DNA from: Helicobacter_B zhangjianzhongii | GTDB lineage: Bacteria > Campylobacterota > Campylobacteria > Campylobacterales > Helicobacteraceae | DNA length: 64,000 nucleotides | Assembly (NCBI RefSeq): GCF_030249855.1 | Contig: NZ_JANURN010000006.1 | Coordinates: forward strand, 1 to 64,000 | Reading direction: 5' to 3' | Shown here: positions 57,754 to 64,000 of the stretch, in pieces | Position numbering within the stretch: position 1 is the stretch's first letter | Layout: each line of letters opens with the position of its first letter | The notes under the pieces: model-generated | The model's database searches: none | What the model was told of the DNA's origin: nothing | Seen by the model: the letters and a program-made list of their open reading frames with translations, nothing else | Translations under genes and position numbers: made by a program

Positions 57754-60354
57754 CCCCCCCCCTAAGAGCATTACAAGCCTATGCAATATCTTGCGCAGTG
57801 GCTTTAGCACGATGAAGATAGGAAAGCTGCTTAAGCCATTGTCCCGCCACGCGCGAATGCATTCAAGATTGGCACGCATAATATTGCTAAGATTTGCATT
57901 GGAGGTCCCGCCCACGCGCATTTTGACAAAGCATTCATCGATGTATAGGGACTTTGCTTGATACTTTTGCAAAAATCGCAGCATAATCTCATAATCCGCC
58001 GCGATTGCATAGGAGAGATCAAAGCCCCCATAGCGCGTATAAAGAGCCTTTTTGGCATAGAAGCTTGGGTGAGGTGGGTGGAAGCCTAGTGCGAAATCTA
58101 GCTTTTTGAGATTTTTGCCATTAAGTGTGCGCAAAGGCTGCATAGAGTGGCTTATGTAAAGGATATTAGCATAGACAATATCAATAGAATCTGGCTTATC
58201 AAACCCCCACGCGATAAACTCTAGCACAAGCTTTGAGGCAAAAAAGTCATCAGCATTCAAAAAGCCTACAATCTCTCCGCGTGCTTTTTCTAAGCCCTTA
58301 TTCATACCATCATAAATCCCCAAATCCCTTTGGCTAAAGACTTGCAGACTCACACCTTTTGCACGATATTGTGGGCGGTAGGATTCTATGATTGATAGCG
58401 TTGCATCGCTGCTTTGATTATCGATGATGATATGCTCAAAGTCGGTATAGCTTTGTGCTAGGATAGATTCTAGTGTGCTAGAAATGGTGGTAGCGGAGTT
58501 GAAGGTGGTGGTGATGAGGGAGATTTTAGGCAGCTTTAAAAGCGATTCAGCTTTTGGGCTAGAATCGTGGATTTCATCGCCGCGCTTGTGCGATAGACCA
58601 CCAAGTCTTATCTCCGCGCGCGGCTCGAAAAGCCCCGATTCTAGCTCCAAAATCTTAGAATCGCAGGGACTTTTACTAGAATCTAACCTTGCTTCCGCGT
58701 GTGATTTGCTTAGATTTTTAGCGTTTTGGGTAAAACTCCTAGAATCCACTTTTTCATTGTCATTGCGAGACACTGCGCTAGCAGTGGCGTGGCAATCCAT
58801 AGATTTTGCGCTAGCAAAAAGGGCATTCCTAGAATCCACTTTTTCAAAAGTGGATTCTAGGCTGTGGATCGCCACGCCGTGCTGGCACACGACTCGCGAT
58901 GACGGAGTTGAAGTGTTTTCACACCCAGCTTGTTTGTCTTCTTCAAAGATTCTAAGATTTCTAAAGAAACCTGCTTGCGTGCCCCCGCCTTGCACCGCTG
59001 TCGCTTGTTTTCTAAAGAAGCTTCGCTTTGCGGTATTGCTTTGCTTGTTTTGTTTGCATTTTAGGGTAGGAGTTACCTTATCGGTAATGACTACCCTAAA
59101 ATGCAAACAATCAGGCGAATGATTACCCGAAGCTGAATCCTTTTTAGCAAAAATGGATTCTAGGCTAGAATCTATAAAAATATAGATTTTATAACCTAGC
59201 TCTGCCCCCCCCCCTAAGAGATTTTCCCTACTTGCATAAAGGCTGCAATAAAGCTCATAGATAGAATCTAGCATTTTCTCGCTAGTAAAAAGCTGCAAAA
59301 ATCTAGCCCTTGCATTGCGCGAAAATCGCTCATAGTCGCGCTCTATCTCTCTAATGGCTTGGGCTATGGCGGCTGGACTTTTAGGCGGGACTACAATGCC
59401 GCTGATATTATGGGCATTGACATAATCCACACCAGAGCCATCAATACTGCAAGATACAACGGGCAGTCCCTGACTCATCGCTTCAACTTGCACAATTCCA
59501 AACGCTTCATTTTTTGTAATTGATGGTAGGATAAAAATATGGGCGTTGCGAAATTGCTGCGCACGCTCTTGGTGCGAGAGAGTGCCTAGAAGTTTAACCC
59601 TATCTTGCAATCCCAATGCGTTGATTTTCTGCTGTAATTTTTGCTGCAATGCCCCTGTGCCACCAATATGCAGGCAATATTGTGGGAGCAAAGTCATCGC
59701 TTCAATAGCATATTCAAATCCTTTATAAGCAACGAGTCTCCCAAGGGCAAAAATAATTCTTTTCTCCCCCTTTTTGCTCTGTGCTGGGCGTTGTGGTAGG
59801 GTGGATTCTAGGCTAGGGGCTATATCATCTATACCTATGGGGATACTTACACATTTATCGCGGTAGGGCTGTAAAAAGGCGGATTCTAGGGCGTATTTGG
59901 GGCTTGTGGCGATAATGCTATGCGCCCTTTGTAGTAGCCAGCTTTGCAGTGGGGCATAGAGCTTTAGTAAGTGCTTTTGCTTGATGATGTCGCTATGCCA
60001 GTGCAAGATGATGAGCTTGCCTTGTATGTCGCTTAGGAAAAGTGCTAGATTTGCCATAGGGTCTGGCAGGTGCAAGTGGATAATGTCATAGGCTTTTATA
60101 AGCTTTTGCAGTGTGAAAATCATCTGTGGTGTGATAGAAGTGGAGGCAAGCTTGCCAAAGCTTTTAGTGCGGTAGATTCTAGCCCTAGAGTCTAAAATCT
60201 CATAGCTAAAGTTGTAAGAAGAGCTAGAGCATAGCACATCACACACTAGCCCTCTAGCATTTATCCCATCGCAAATATCTTGCATTACACTTTCAATCCC
60301 GCCAATGTCTGGGGGGTAGAATTTGCCGAGTTGGAGGACTTTAGGCAGCGGCAT
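57745..60354 (-). CDS. GT4-GT2 fusion glycosyltransferase joined by poly-G and repeats
   Basis: An 869-residue frame. Residues 1-~378: a complete GT4 enzyme (KVLQLGKFYPPDIGGIESVM; IIFALGRLVAYKGFEYAI; ITKNEAFGIVQVEAMSQGLP with the usual glutamates). Residues ~380-606: G10-encoded glycines, hairpin P5 (VVITDKVTPTLKCKQ), module C (AKRSFFRKQATAVQGGGTQA), MDCHATASAVSRNDN and module D. Residues ~607-869: a GT2 enzyme (ISLITTTFNSATTISSTLES; GFLNADDFFASK for DxD), like colanic-acid WcaA/WcaE types. The end carries G9 (LLGGGQS). Both enzymes look intact; a slip in G10 would separate them. The start overlaps the previous gene by 14 bases. Confidence 0.78.
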   Translation of the reverse strand: MPLPKVLQLGKFYPPDIGGIESVMQDICDGINARGLVCDVLCSSSSYNFSYEILDSRARIYRTKSFGKLASTSITPQMIFTLQKLIKAYDIIHLHLPDPMANLALFLSDIQGKLIILHWHSDIIKQKHLLKLYAPLQSWLLQRAHSIIATSPKYALESAFLQPYRDKCVSIPIGIDDIAPSLESTLPQRPAQSKKGEKRIIFALGRLVAYKGFEYAIEAMTLLPQYCLHIGGTGALQQKLQQKINALGLQDRVKLLGTLSHQERAQQFRNAHIFILPSITKNEAFGIVQVEAMSQGLPVVSCSIDGSGVDYVNAHNISGIVVPPKSPAAIAQAIREIERDYERFSRNARARFLQLFTSEKMLDSIYELYCSLYASRENLLGGGAELGYKIYIFIDSSLESIFAKKDSASGNHSPDCLHFRVVITDKVTPTLKCKQNKQSNTAKRSFFRKQATAVQGGGTQAGFFRNLRIFEEDKQAGCENTSTPSSRVVCQHGVAIHSLESTFEKVDSRNALFASAKSMDCHATASAVSRNDNEKVDSRSFTQNAKNLSKSHAEARLDSSKSPCDSKILELESGLFEPRAEIRLGGLSHKRGDEIHDSSPKAESLLKLPKISLITTTFNSATTISSTLESILAQSYTDFEHIIIDNQSSDATLSIIESYRPQYRAKGVSLQVFSQRDLGIYDGMNKGLEKARGEIVGFLNADDFFASKLVLEFIAWGFDKPDSIDIVYANILYISHSMQPLRTLNGKNLKKLDFALGFHPPHPSFYAKKALYTRYGGFDLSYAIAADYEIMLRFLQKYQAKSLYIDECFVKMRVGGTSNANLSNIMRANLECIRAWRDNGLSSFPIFIVLKPLRKILHRLVMLLGGGQS
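57754..57762. repeat. Homopolymer C9 (G9 on coding strand)
   Basis: Last codons of the GT4-GT2 fusion. Coding-strand context TTA-G9-CAGAGCTAGAGTCTA is shared with the tracts at 59205 and 60762. Nine gives a stop three codons later; ten would add about 40 residues; eleven would give a short different tail. Confidence 0.85.
58543..58664 (-). repeat. Module D repeat inside the GT4-GT2 fusion
   Basis: Close to the 51.3 kb copy, including the variant middle GATAGACCACCAAGTCTTATC. The left arm is CTAGAATCGTGG; the right arm is changed to CCCCGATTCTAG. Minus-strand reading: DSKILELESGLFEPRAEIRL and IHDSSPKAES, in the same frame as in other genes. Confidence 0.85.
58941..59041. repeat. Module C repeat, copy 2 (in the GT4-GT2 fusion)
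   Basis: Nearly identical to 53554-53654 in a different gene, in the same orientation and frame. The high identity suggests a recent copy or ongoing gene conversion. Confidence 0.85.
59052..59108. repeat. Hairpin repeat P5, 18-bp perfect arms
   Basis: GTTTGCATTTTAGGGTAG (59052-59069) pairs perfectly with CTACCCTAAAATGCAAAC (59091-59108); inside is a small GTTACC/GGTAA stem. It lies inside coding sequence next to module C, just as P4 does, but its arms differ. Confidence 0.8.
59205..59214. repeat. Homopolymer C10 (G10 on coding strand)
   Basis: At the end of the GT4 domain of the fusion (LLGGGAELGY). Ten keeps the reading frame into the linker and GT2 domain. Flank TTA-G10-CAGAGCTAG is shared with two other tracts. 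Confidence 0.9.
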
Positions 60355-61681
60355 AGGCTACCTTTCTTAGAGGCGTTGGCTTTTGACTAAAGAAACCTGC
60401 TTCGGCTTCGCCTTGCACCGCTTCGCTGGTTTTGCGCGATAAACCTTTGATTTCTGCGCCGCGCTGTGTCAATAGACCTCTAGTCTTATTTTCCTTGTGC
60501 GGCTTGCAAAGCCCCGATTCTAGCCCGCAAGCTGAATCCTTTTTAGCAAATGGGGATTCTAGATTTTGACATACCCCATAGAAATAATATAAGCAAACAT
60601 ACGAATATAAGTAAGGAAGCGATTCCAATACTGCAATGACAAGGCGCAAGAGAGCAGATATTGTGAGCGGATTTTGCGTGTATATGCCGGGATCTTTGGT
60701 GCTGGGATAAGCCCAGAATCCACAAGCGGTGTGAGTGGAGCTAGTATAGACTCTAGCTCTGCCCCCCCCCCTACGCGCTATTTTTACACTTTGCACACTG
60801 CTGGGGGTAGAAGCCCTAGGATCTAAAACGCGCGACTCTAGGATAATGAGTGCGGCGAGATCTTTGCTCATAATGCGCACGATTTGGGGCAAAAGTCTAG
60901 AATCTAGCTTTAGGCTATGCAGGGCATTAGCCACATAGCTAAAGCTCTCTATCCTGCGTGCTTTTTTGCTTGGGGCTTGCATACTCGAGTGTGTGTTTAA
61001 GCAGTAGAAATATAGGCGTTTGTCAATGCCTATATAGCTTGTCGCAAGGCTGGCAACAACTAGGAAAAAGAGCATATCATCTGCCACGATGGGCGTGAAG
61101 CTAGAGTCTATGAAATGCGCACAAGCGTGGCGCAGCAAAGAAGCCTTGTAGCATTTATCCCATAGGGTAAATTTAGGAAACTGCCTAGAATCTAGGAAAA
61201 AATTATAGGCGATTTGCTCATTGTGCAGGGGAGTCTTGCAAAAACGCGTAGGCAGGGCGTAGCGAGCGTAATGCGTAAGCTTTGCTAGCAGCGGGGCTTT
61301 GGCGGTGGCTGTGTAGTGGGCTTTGAAGTGCAAGATAGAGGCATTATGCGCTGTGGCGTGGTGCAGTGTCTGGCACGCGTGCAAATGCAAATAATCATCA
61401 GCATCAACGAGCAAGATATACTCCCCCCTTGCTTCTGCAATCCCAGCGATACGCGTAGCAAAAGTGCCGAGATTTTTGGCATTGTGGATTATGCGGATTC
61501 TAGGGTCTTTTGTGGCGTAGCGTTGCGCGATTGTTATAGAGCTATCACTCCCGCAATCATCAACGACTAAAATCTCAATATCGCTAAAAGTTTGATTGAT
61601 ACAAGACTCAAGGCAGCGCGCAATGTAGGCTTCTACATTATAAGTAGGGATAATGATAGAGAATCTAGGAGTATGCACCAC
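60341..61681 (-). CDS. GT2 glycosyltransferase with a poly-G tract
   Basis: A 446-residue family 2 enzyme. The GT-A core is residues ~6-230 (FSIIIPTYNVEAYIARCLES; ILVVDDCGSDSS; YILLVDADDYLHLHA for the DxD site). A G10 tract near residue 303 (ARRGGGRARVYTSS) is in frame; slippage would remove the C-terminal third, which includes a hydrophobic stretch (LRLVIAVLESLPYLYSYVCL). The last ~60 residues are degenerate repeat sequence (a module D remnant and AVQGEAEAGFF from module C). Its role is probably LPS or other surface glycan synthesis. It is the first gene of this locus. Confidence 0.8.
   Translation of the reverse strand: MVHTPRFSIIIPTYNVEAYIARCLESCINQTFSDIEILVVDDCGSDSSITIAQRYATKDPRIRIIHNAKNLGTFATRIAGIAEARGEYILLVDADDYLHLHACQTLHHATAHNASILHFKAHYTATAKAPLLAKLTHYARYALPTRFCKTPLHNEQIAYNFFLDSRQFPKFTLWDKCYKASLLRHACAHFIDSSFTPIVADDMLFFLVVASLATSYIGIDKRLYFYCLNTHSSMQAPSKKARRIESFSYVANALHSLKLDSRLLPQIVRIMSKDLAALIILESRVLDPRASTPSSVQSVKIARRGGGRARVYTSSTHTACGFWAYPSTKDPGIYTQNPLTISALLRLVIAVLESLPYLYSYVCLYYFYGVCQNLESPFAKKDSACGLESGLCKPHKENKTRGLLTQRGAEIKGLSRKTSEAVQGEAEAGFFSQKPTPLRKVAYAAA
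60447..60540 (-). repeat. Degenerate module D/C repeat at the end of the GT2 gene
   Basis: It contains AATAGACCTCTAGTCTTATT, GCAAAGCCCCGATTCTAGC and GCTGAATCC, matching module D, with a module C remnant (CTAAAGAAACCTGCTTCGG) just before at 60390. It is translated as the gene's C-terminal tail (KPHKENKTRGLLTQRGAEI). Confidence 0.7.
60762..60771. repeat. Homopolymer C10 (G10 on coding strand)
   Basis: In the GT2 gene 60341-61681, coding-strand context AG-G10-CAGAGCTAGAGTCTA, shared with the tract at 57754. Ten keeps the long frame. Confidence 0.9.
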
Positions 61682-61802
61682 TTGCTGCCTTTGATCTTGT
61701 TTGATTATGGGGGATTGTGCGGTGCGGATTCTAGCGAGAAGTTGCTTAAAGTCTGTAGAATCTAGGGGAGAGTATGCGTGCAGCTAGGCAGCATAGTAGA
61801 AT
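61682..61802. other. Gap before the autotransporter
   Basis: About 120 bases without a gene. It includes GGATTCTAGCG, TAGAATCTAGGGG and TAGAATCTAG, repeats of the common word; a promoter for the glycosyltransferase locus may lie here (minus strand) but none is clear. Confidence 0.4.
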
Positions 61803-64000
61803 CTAGAAGCGATAAGATAGCATAGCACTTCCACCTAGGGTGTGCATACCGCCAAAAGCACGCGTGTAGAATAGCTCTAGTCCCATAGTGCTGCGCGTGA
61901 GCTGGTATTGGGCATTGATCCCTAGGGTGAAGCGGTCATTATAGGGTAGTGTGATAGCCACGCTTGAGCCATTTAGCGATATGGTGGATTCTTGCTTGCT
62001 ATTGTAGAGATGTGGCTCATAATCAGCCCTAGCGGTGAGTATCCCCACCCCCCTAAAGGCAGAAAACGCCACGCCACCTTGCGCCCCAAAGCCGATATTG
62101 ATCATATAATCCGTGTAGCCTTGCGGAGTGATCGCCCCAGATGTGGTGCGTGGGCTATGCTGTGTGAAGAGATATTGCCGCACGCTTGCATAGGGCTTTA
62201 CAAAGACTGATCCCATAAAAACCCTATACCCAAGTGCCACTTCGCCCATAATGCGATGAGCCAAGAAGCTTGTGTGAGAATCTAGCCCCGCCATAGTGAT
62301 AGAGCTTTGCGTCTCAAAGCTACCCAAAGAGCCTAGTAGCCCTAAATCTAGCTCCAAGCCTCCCCACGCGATCGTATCACTGAGTGAGAGTCCAAAGGCA
62401 TAGGTGCTGGATTTTGTGCTTGTGTTTGTGAGATTTTGTCCTAGGGTGTTGTAGAGGAAGCTTCCGCTTAGGCGGAGATTATGCCCATAGATTTGTGTGC
62501 TAGCCCCAGCTTCTAGCCCCGCTAGCCCACCTGCTCCATACTTGCCAAACACTCCGCCACCAAGTGCGCGCATATCAAGTGCTACGCGCCTTTGTGGTGC
62601 GTAGGCATAGCTAGGTGTGGCAAGCAGGGCGTTTTGATAAGGGGCATAGGATCTTGGCATATTTTGTCTATTTCTAGAGTAGGCTAGGGTATTGTAGGCA
62701 AGGCGCACTTTTTCTTGCGAGGTATTAAGCTTGGCTAGGACTTGTGGGGGCAAGGGGGCTCCTACAAGGTGGGTGGTCTGCAAGGATTCTAGTGCGGCTA
62801 GCGGCGTGGCTTGATCTGTCGCTAGTGTGTCCTTGGTATCATTGATGAGTTGAGAGAGCTCACTGCGCCCGCCATAGGTATAGATACTGCCTTTGTGGTT
62901 TTGGTCAAACACTTGCTCTAGTGCGTGTAGGATCTGGCTATCATCTCCTAAGCTAGTGTAGAAATCTTGCAAGGCAGTGTCATTGTGTGTAATGGTAATG
63001 GCGGTGTTAGAATCCACTAGTGTGATTGTAAGGAAGTCGTGTGTGGCTTGTGTGAGAGATAAGGAGCCTTGATTGGTAAGTGTGCCTTGTATGAATGTAT
63101 GCTTGCCTAGTGATAAGCCTTTAGAATCTACTAGGATTGCTCCTGTATTAGTAACATTGCCTTTGATTTGACCAAGCGTGCCATTATACGCGCCAAAAAT
63201 TATCGTGCTGCCGTTTTTATTCTGCACGCCTTGTGCTTGCAGCACAGAGCCATAAAGCCCAATGCTAGAATCCTTAGGATTACGCAAATCACCATCAATG
63301 GTAAGATCGCCGCCCTTCTGGGAGATGAGCTGCCCGCTAATTGTCATACTCCCGCCATAGAGGATAAGCTCGCCCCCACCGCCAAAGGCTGGGTCAAAGG
63401 AGTTTAGCCCACTGCCCCCGCCTGTGCTATCTACGCCGTTATTGGTCTGCCCACCATTGTAGAAATCTCCTTGTAGCGTGATTGTGCCTTCGCGGCTTAC
63501 AAATTGCGCTGTGGTGGTGTAGTCATTTGGCGTGAGTCCGCGTGTGTTGCCGACATTATAGACACTGCCTTTTAGAGTGAGTGTGCCGCCATTATTTTCT
63601 AGTTTATGCTGAAATCTAATCGCCTTATCCGCCTCAATGCTAAGACTCGCGCCATTTTCTATACGCACTTCGCCATCGTGGATAAAGAGCCGCAGCTGCG
63701 AGAAGCTAGCTTGGGCGTTTGGGGCTAAAAGCAGCTTGCTATGCTCGCCAAAGCGCACTTTGGATTCTCCGCCATATTCGCTTGCTTGGGGGTTGATTAT
63801 GGATTTATCACTTAGGATCACAAAGAGCTTGGAGCTAGAATCCACTTCTAGCACAGAGCCTTCAGCAAAGGCAAGTGTATGGTAGCCCATTAGCGCGACT
63901 TTGGCTTGTTTTAGGCTAATGCCAGCACTTTGGAAATGCGTGGTTTTGTCATTCGCGCTTAGGGTGTAGGTGGCGTTGCTCGCGCCCTGTATGCTAAAGG
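61803..64000 (-). CDS. Autotransporter, C-terminal part (runs off the window)
   Basis: The frame stays open to the window edge, so the N-terminus is missing; at least 732 residues are visible. The upstream part is a passenger domain rich in short beta-strand repeats (NNGGTLTLKGSVYNVGNTRG; GGELILYGGSMTISGQLISQ), as in VacA-like and other beta-helical autotransporters. The last ~260 residues form the outer-membrane barrel (YGHNLRLSGSFLYNTLGQNL; MGEVALGYRVFMGSVFVKPY) ending in LSYRF with the terminal Phe needed for BAM recognition. A toxin or adhesin role is possible. No poly-G tract is seen in this part. Confidence 0.85.
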   Translation of the reverse strand, partial: FSIQGASNATYTLSANDKTTHFQSAGISLKQAKVALMGYHTLAFAEGSVLEVDSSSKLFVILSDKSIINPQASEYGGESKVRFGEHSKLLLAPNAQASFSQLRLFIHDGEVRIENGASLSIEADKAIRFQHKLENNGGTLTLKGSVYNVGNTRGLTPNDYTTTAQFVSREGTITLQGDFYNGGQTNNGVDSTGGGSGLNSFDPAFGGGGELILYGGSMTISGQLISQKGGDLTIDGDLRNPKDSSIGLYGSVLQAQGVQNKNGSTIIFGAYNGTLGQIKGNVTNTGAILVDSKGLSLGKHTFIQGTLTNQGSLSLTQATHDFLTITLVDSNTAITITHNDTALQDFYTSLGDDSQILHALEQVFDQNHKGSIYTYGGRSELSQLINDTKDTLATDQATPLAALESLQTTHLVGAPLPPQVLAKLNTSQEKVRLAYNTLAYSRNRQNMPRSYAPYQNALLATPSYAYAPQRRVALDMRALGGGVFGKYGAGGLAGLEAGASTQIYGHNLRLSGSFLYNTLGQNLTNTSTKSSTYAFGLSLSDTIAWGGLELDLGLLGSLGSFETQSSITMAGLDSHTSFLAHRIMGEVALGYRVFMGSVFVKPYASVRQYLFTQHSPRTTSGAITPQGYTDYMINIGFGAQGGVAFSAFRGVGILTARADYEPHLYNSKQESTISLNGSSVAITLPYNDRFTLGINAQYQLTRSTMGLELFYTRAFGGMHTLGGSAMLSYRF

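Noticed and set aside
58475..59122. A 215-residue plus-strand open frame opposite the GT4-GT2 linker
   Set aside because: It is antisense to repeat modules that are stop-poor on both strands. The similar frame at 53340-53735 shows the same effect. No ribosome site or domain is seen.
50112..61681. CRISPR array
   Set aside because: Repeats are of varied length and spacing, lie inside reading frames and have no regular unique spacers; no cas genes are present.

Overview
The window reads as a chromosomal piece of a Helicobacter-like member of the Campylobacterota, probably an enterohepatic or non-pylori species. The grounds are a rpsJ-to-rplQ ribosomal block in the order usual for this group, a FlgG2/FlgF-type rod protein, a PglK/Wzk-type flippase, poly-G phase-variation tracts in surface-glycan genes, and promoters with TTAAGC-like -35 and TATAAT-like -10 boxes. 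Assignment is by recognition only; no search was run.

Layout. 0.8-2.4 kb: a metallo-beta-lactamase-fold hydrolase and a flagellar rod protein (minus strand). 2.9-15.0 kb: an accessory island on the minus strand with small membrane proteins, a HEPN-like protein, a P-loop GTPase, a GTPase-like protein that has lost its P-loop, a TerB-like protein with a glycine-rich hydrophobic segment, and two paralogous membrane-anchored coiled-coil proteins. A WYL-domain regulator lies next to it (15.1-16.0 kb). 16.2-16.9 kb: a broken phnC-like ATPase. 17.4-25.6 kb: a periplasmic protein, an alpha/beta hydrolase, mltG, a large AsmA-like protein and a UvrD/Rep helicase. 25.9-39.9 kb: the ribosomal protein/secY/map/infA/rpoA superoperon. 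39.9-43.6 kb: rhodanese, proC, flippase, pirin. 43.9-46.3 kb: a second small GTPase island. 46.9-50.0 kb: a MacAB-like exporter (minus). 50.1-61.7 kb: a glycosyltransferase/oxidoreductase locus (minus). 61.8-64.0 kb: the C-terminal part of an autotransporter that runs off the window.

Two things stand out. First, the two GTPase islands, about 30 kb apart, appear to form one regulon. Four gene starts have the same palindrome (TGACA-N5-TGTCA) exactly 11 nt upstream of a TACAAT -10 box. Three other gene starts share a promoter whose spacer is a run of 13-14 T between TTAAGC and TTTAAT, which is expected to vary by slippage. The gene mix (GTPases, HEPN, TerB-like, membrane proteins, WYL regulator) resembles a conflict or defence system that I cannot match to a named one.

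Second, the surface-glycan locus is riddled with repeat-derived coding sequence. The hairpin-forming repeats that fill the intergenic regions also sit inside at least five glycan genes, are read in the same frame each time, and encode recurring peptides. They split glycosyltransferase folds, join neighbouring genes into fusions, and lie beside or contain homopolymeric G/C tracts that can switch the frames. This is comparable in principle to the palindromic coding elements of Rickettsia, here combined with phase variation.
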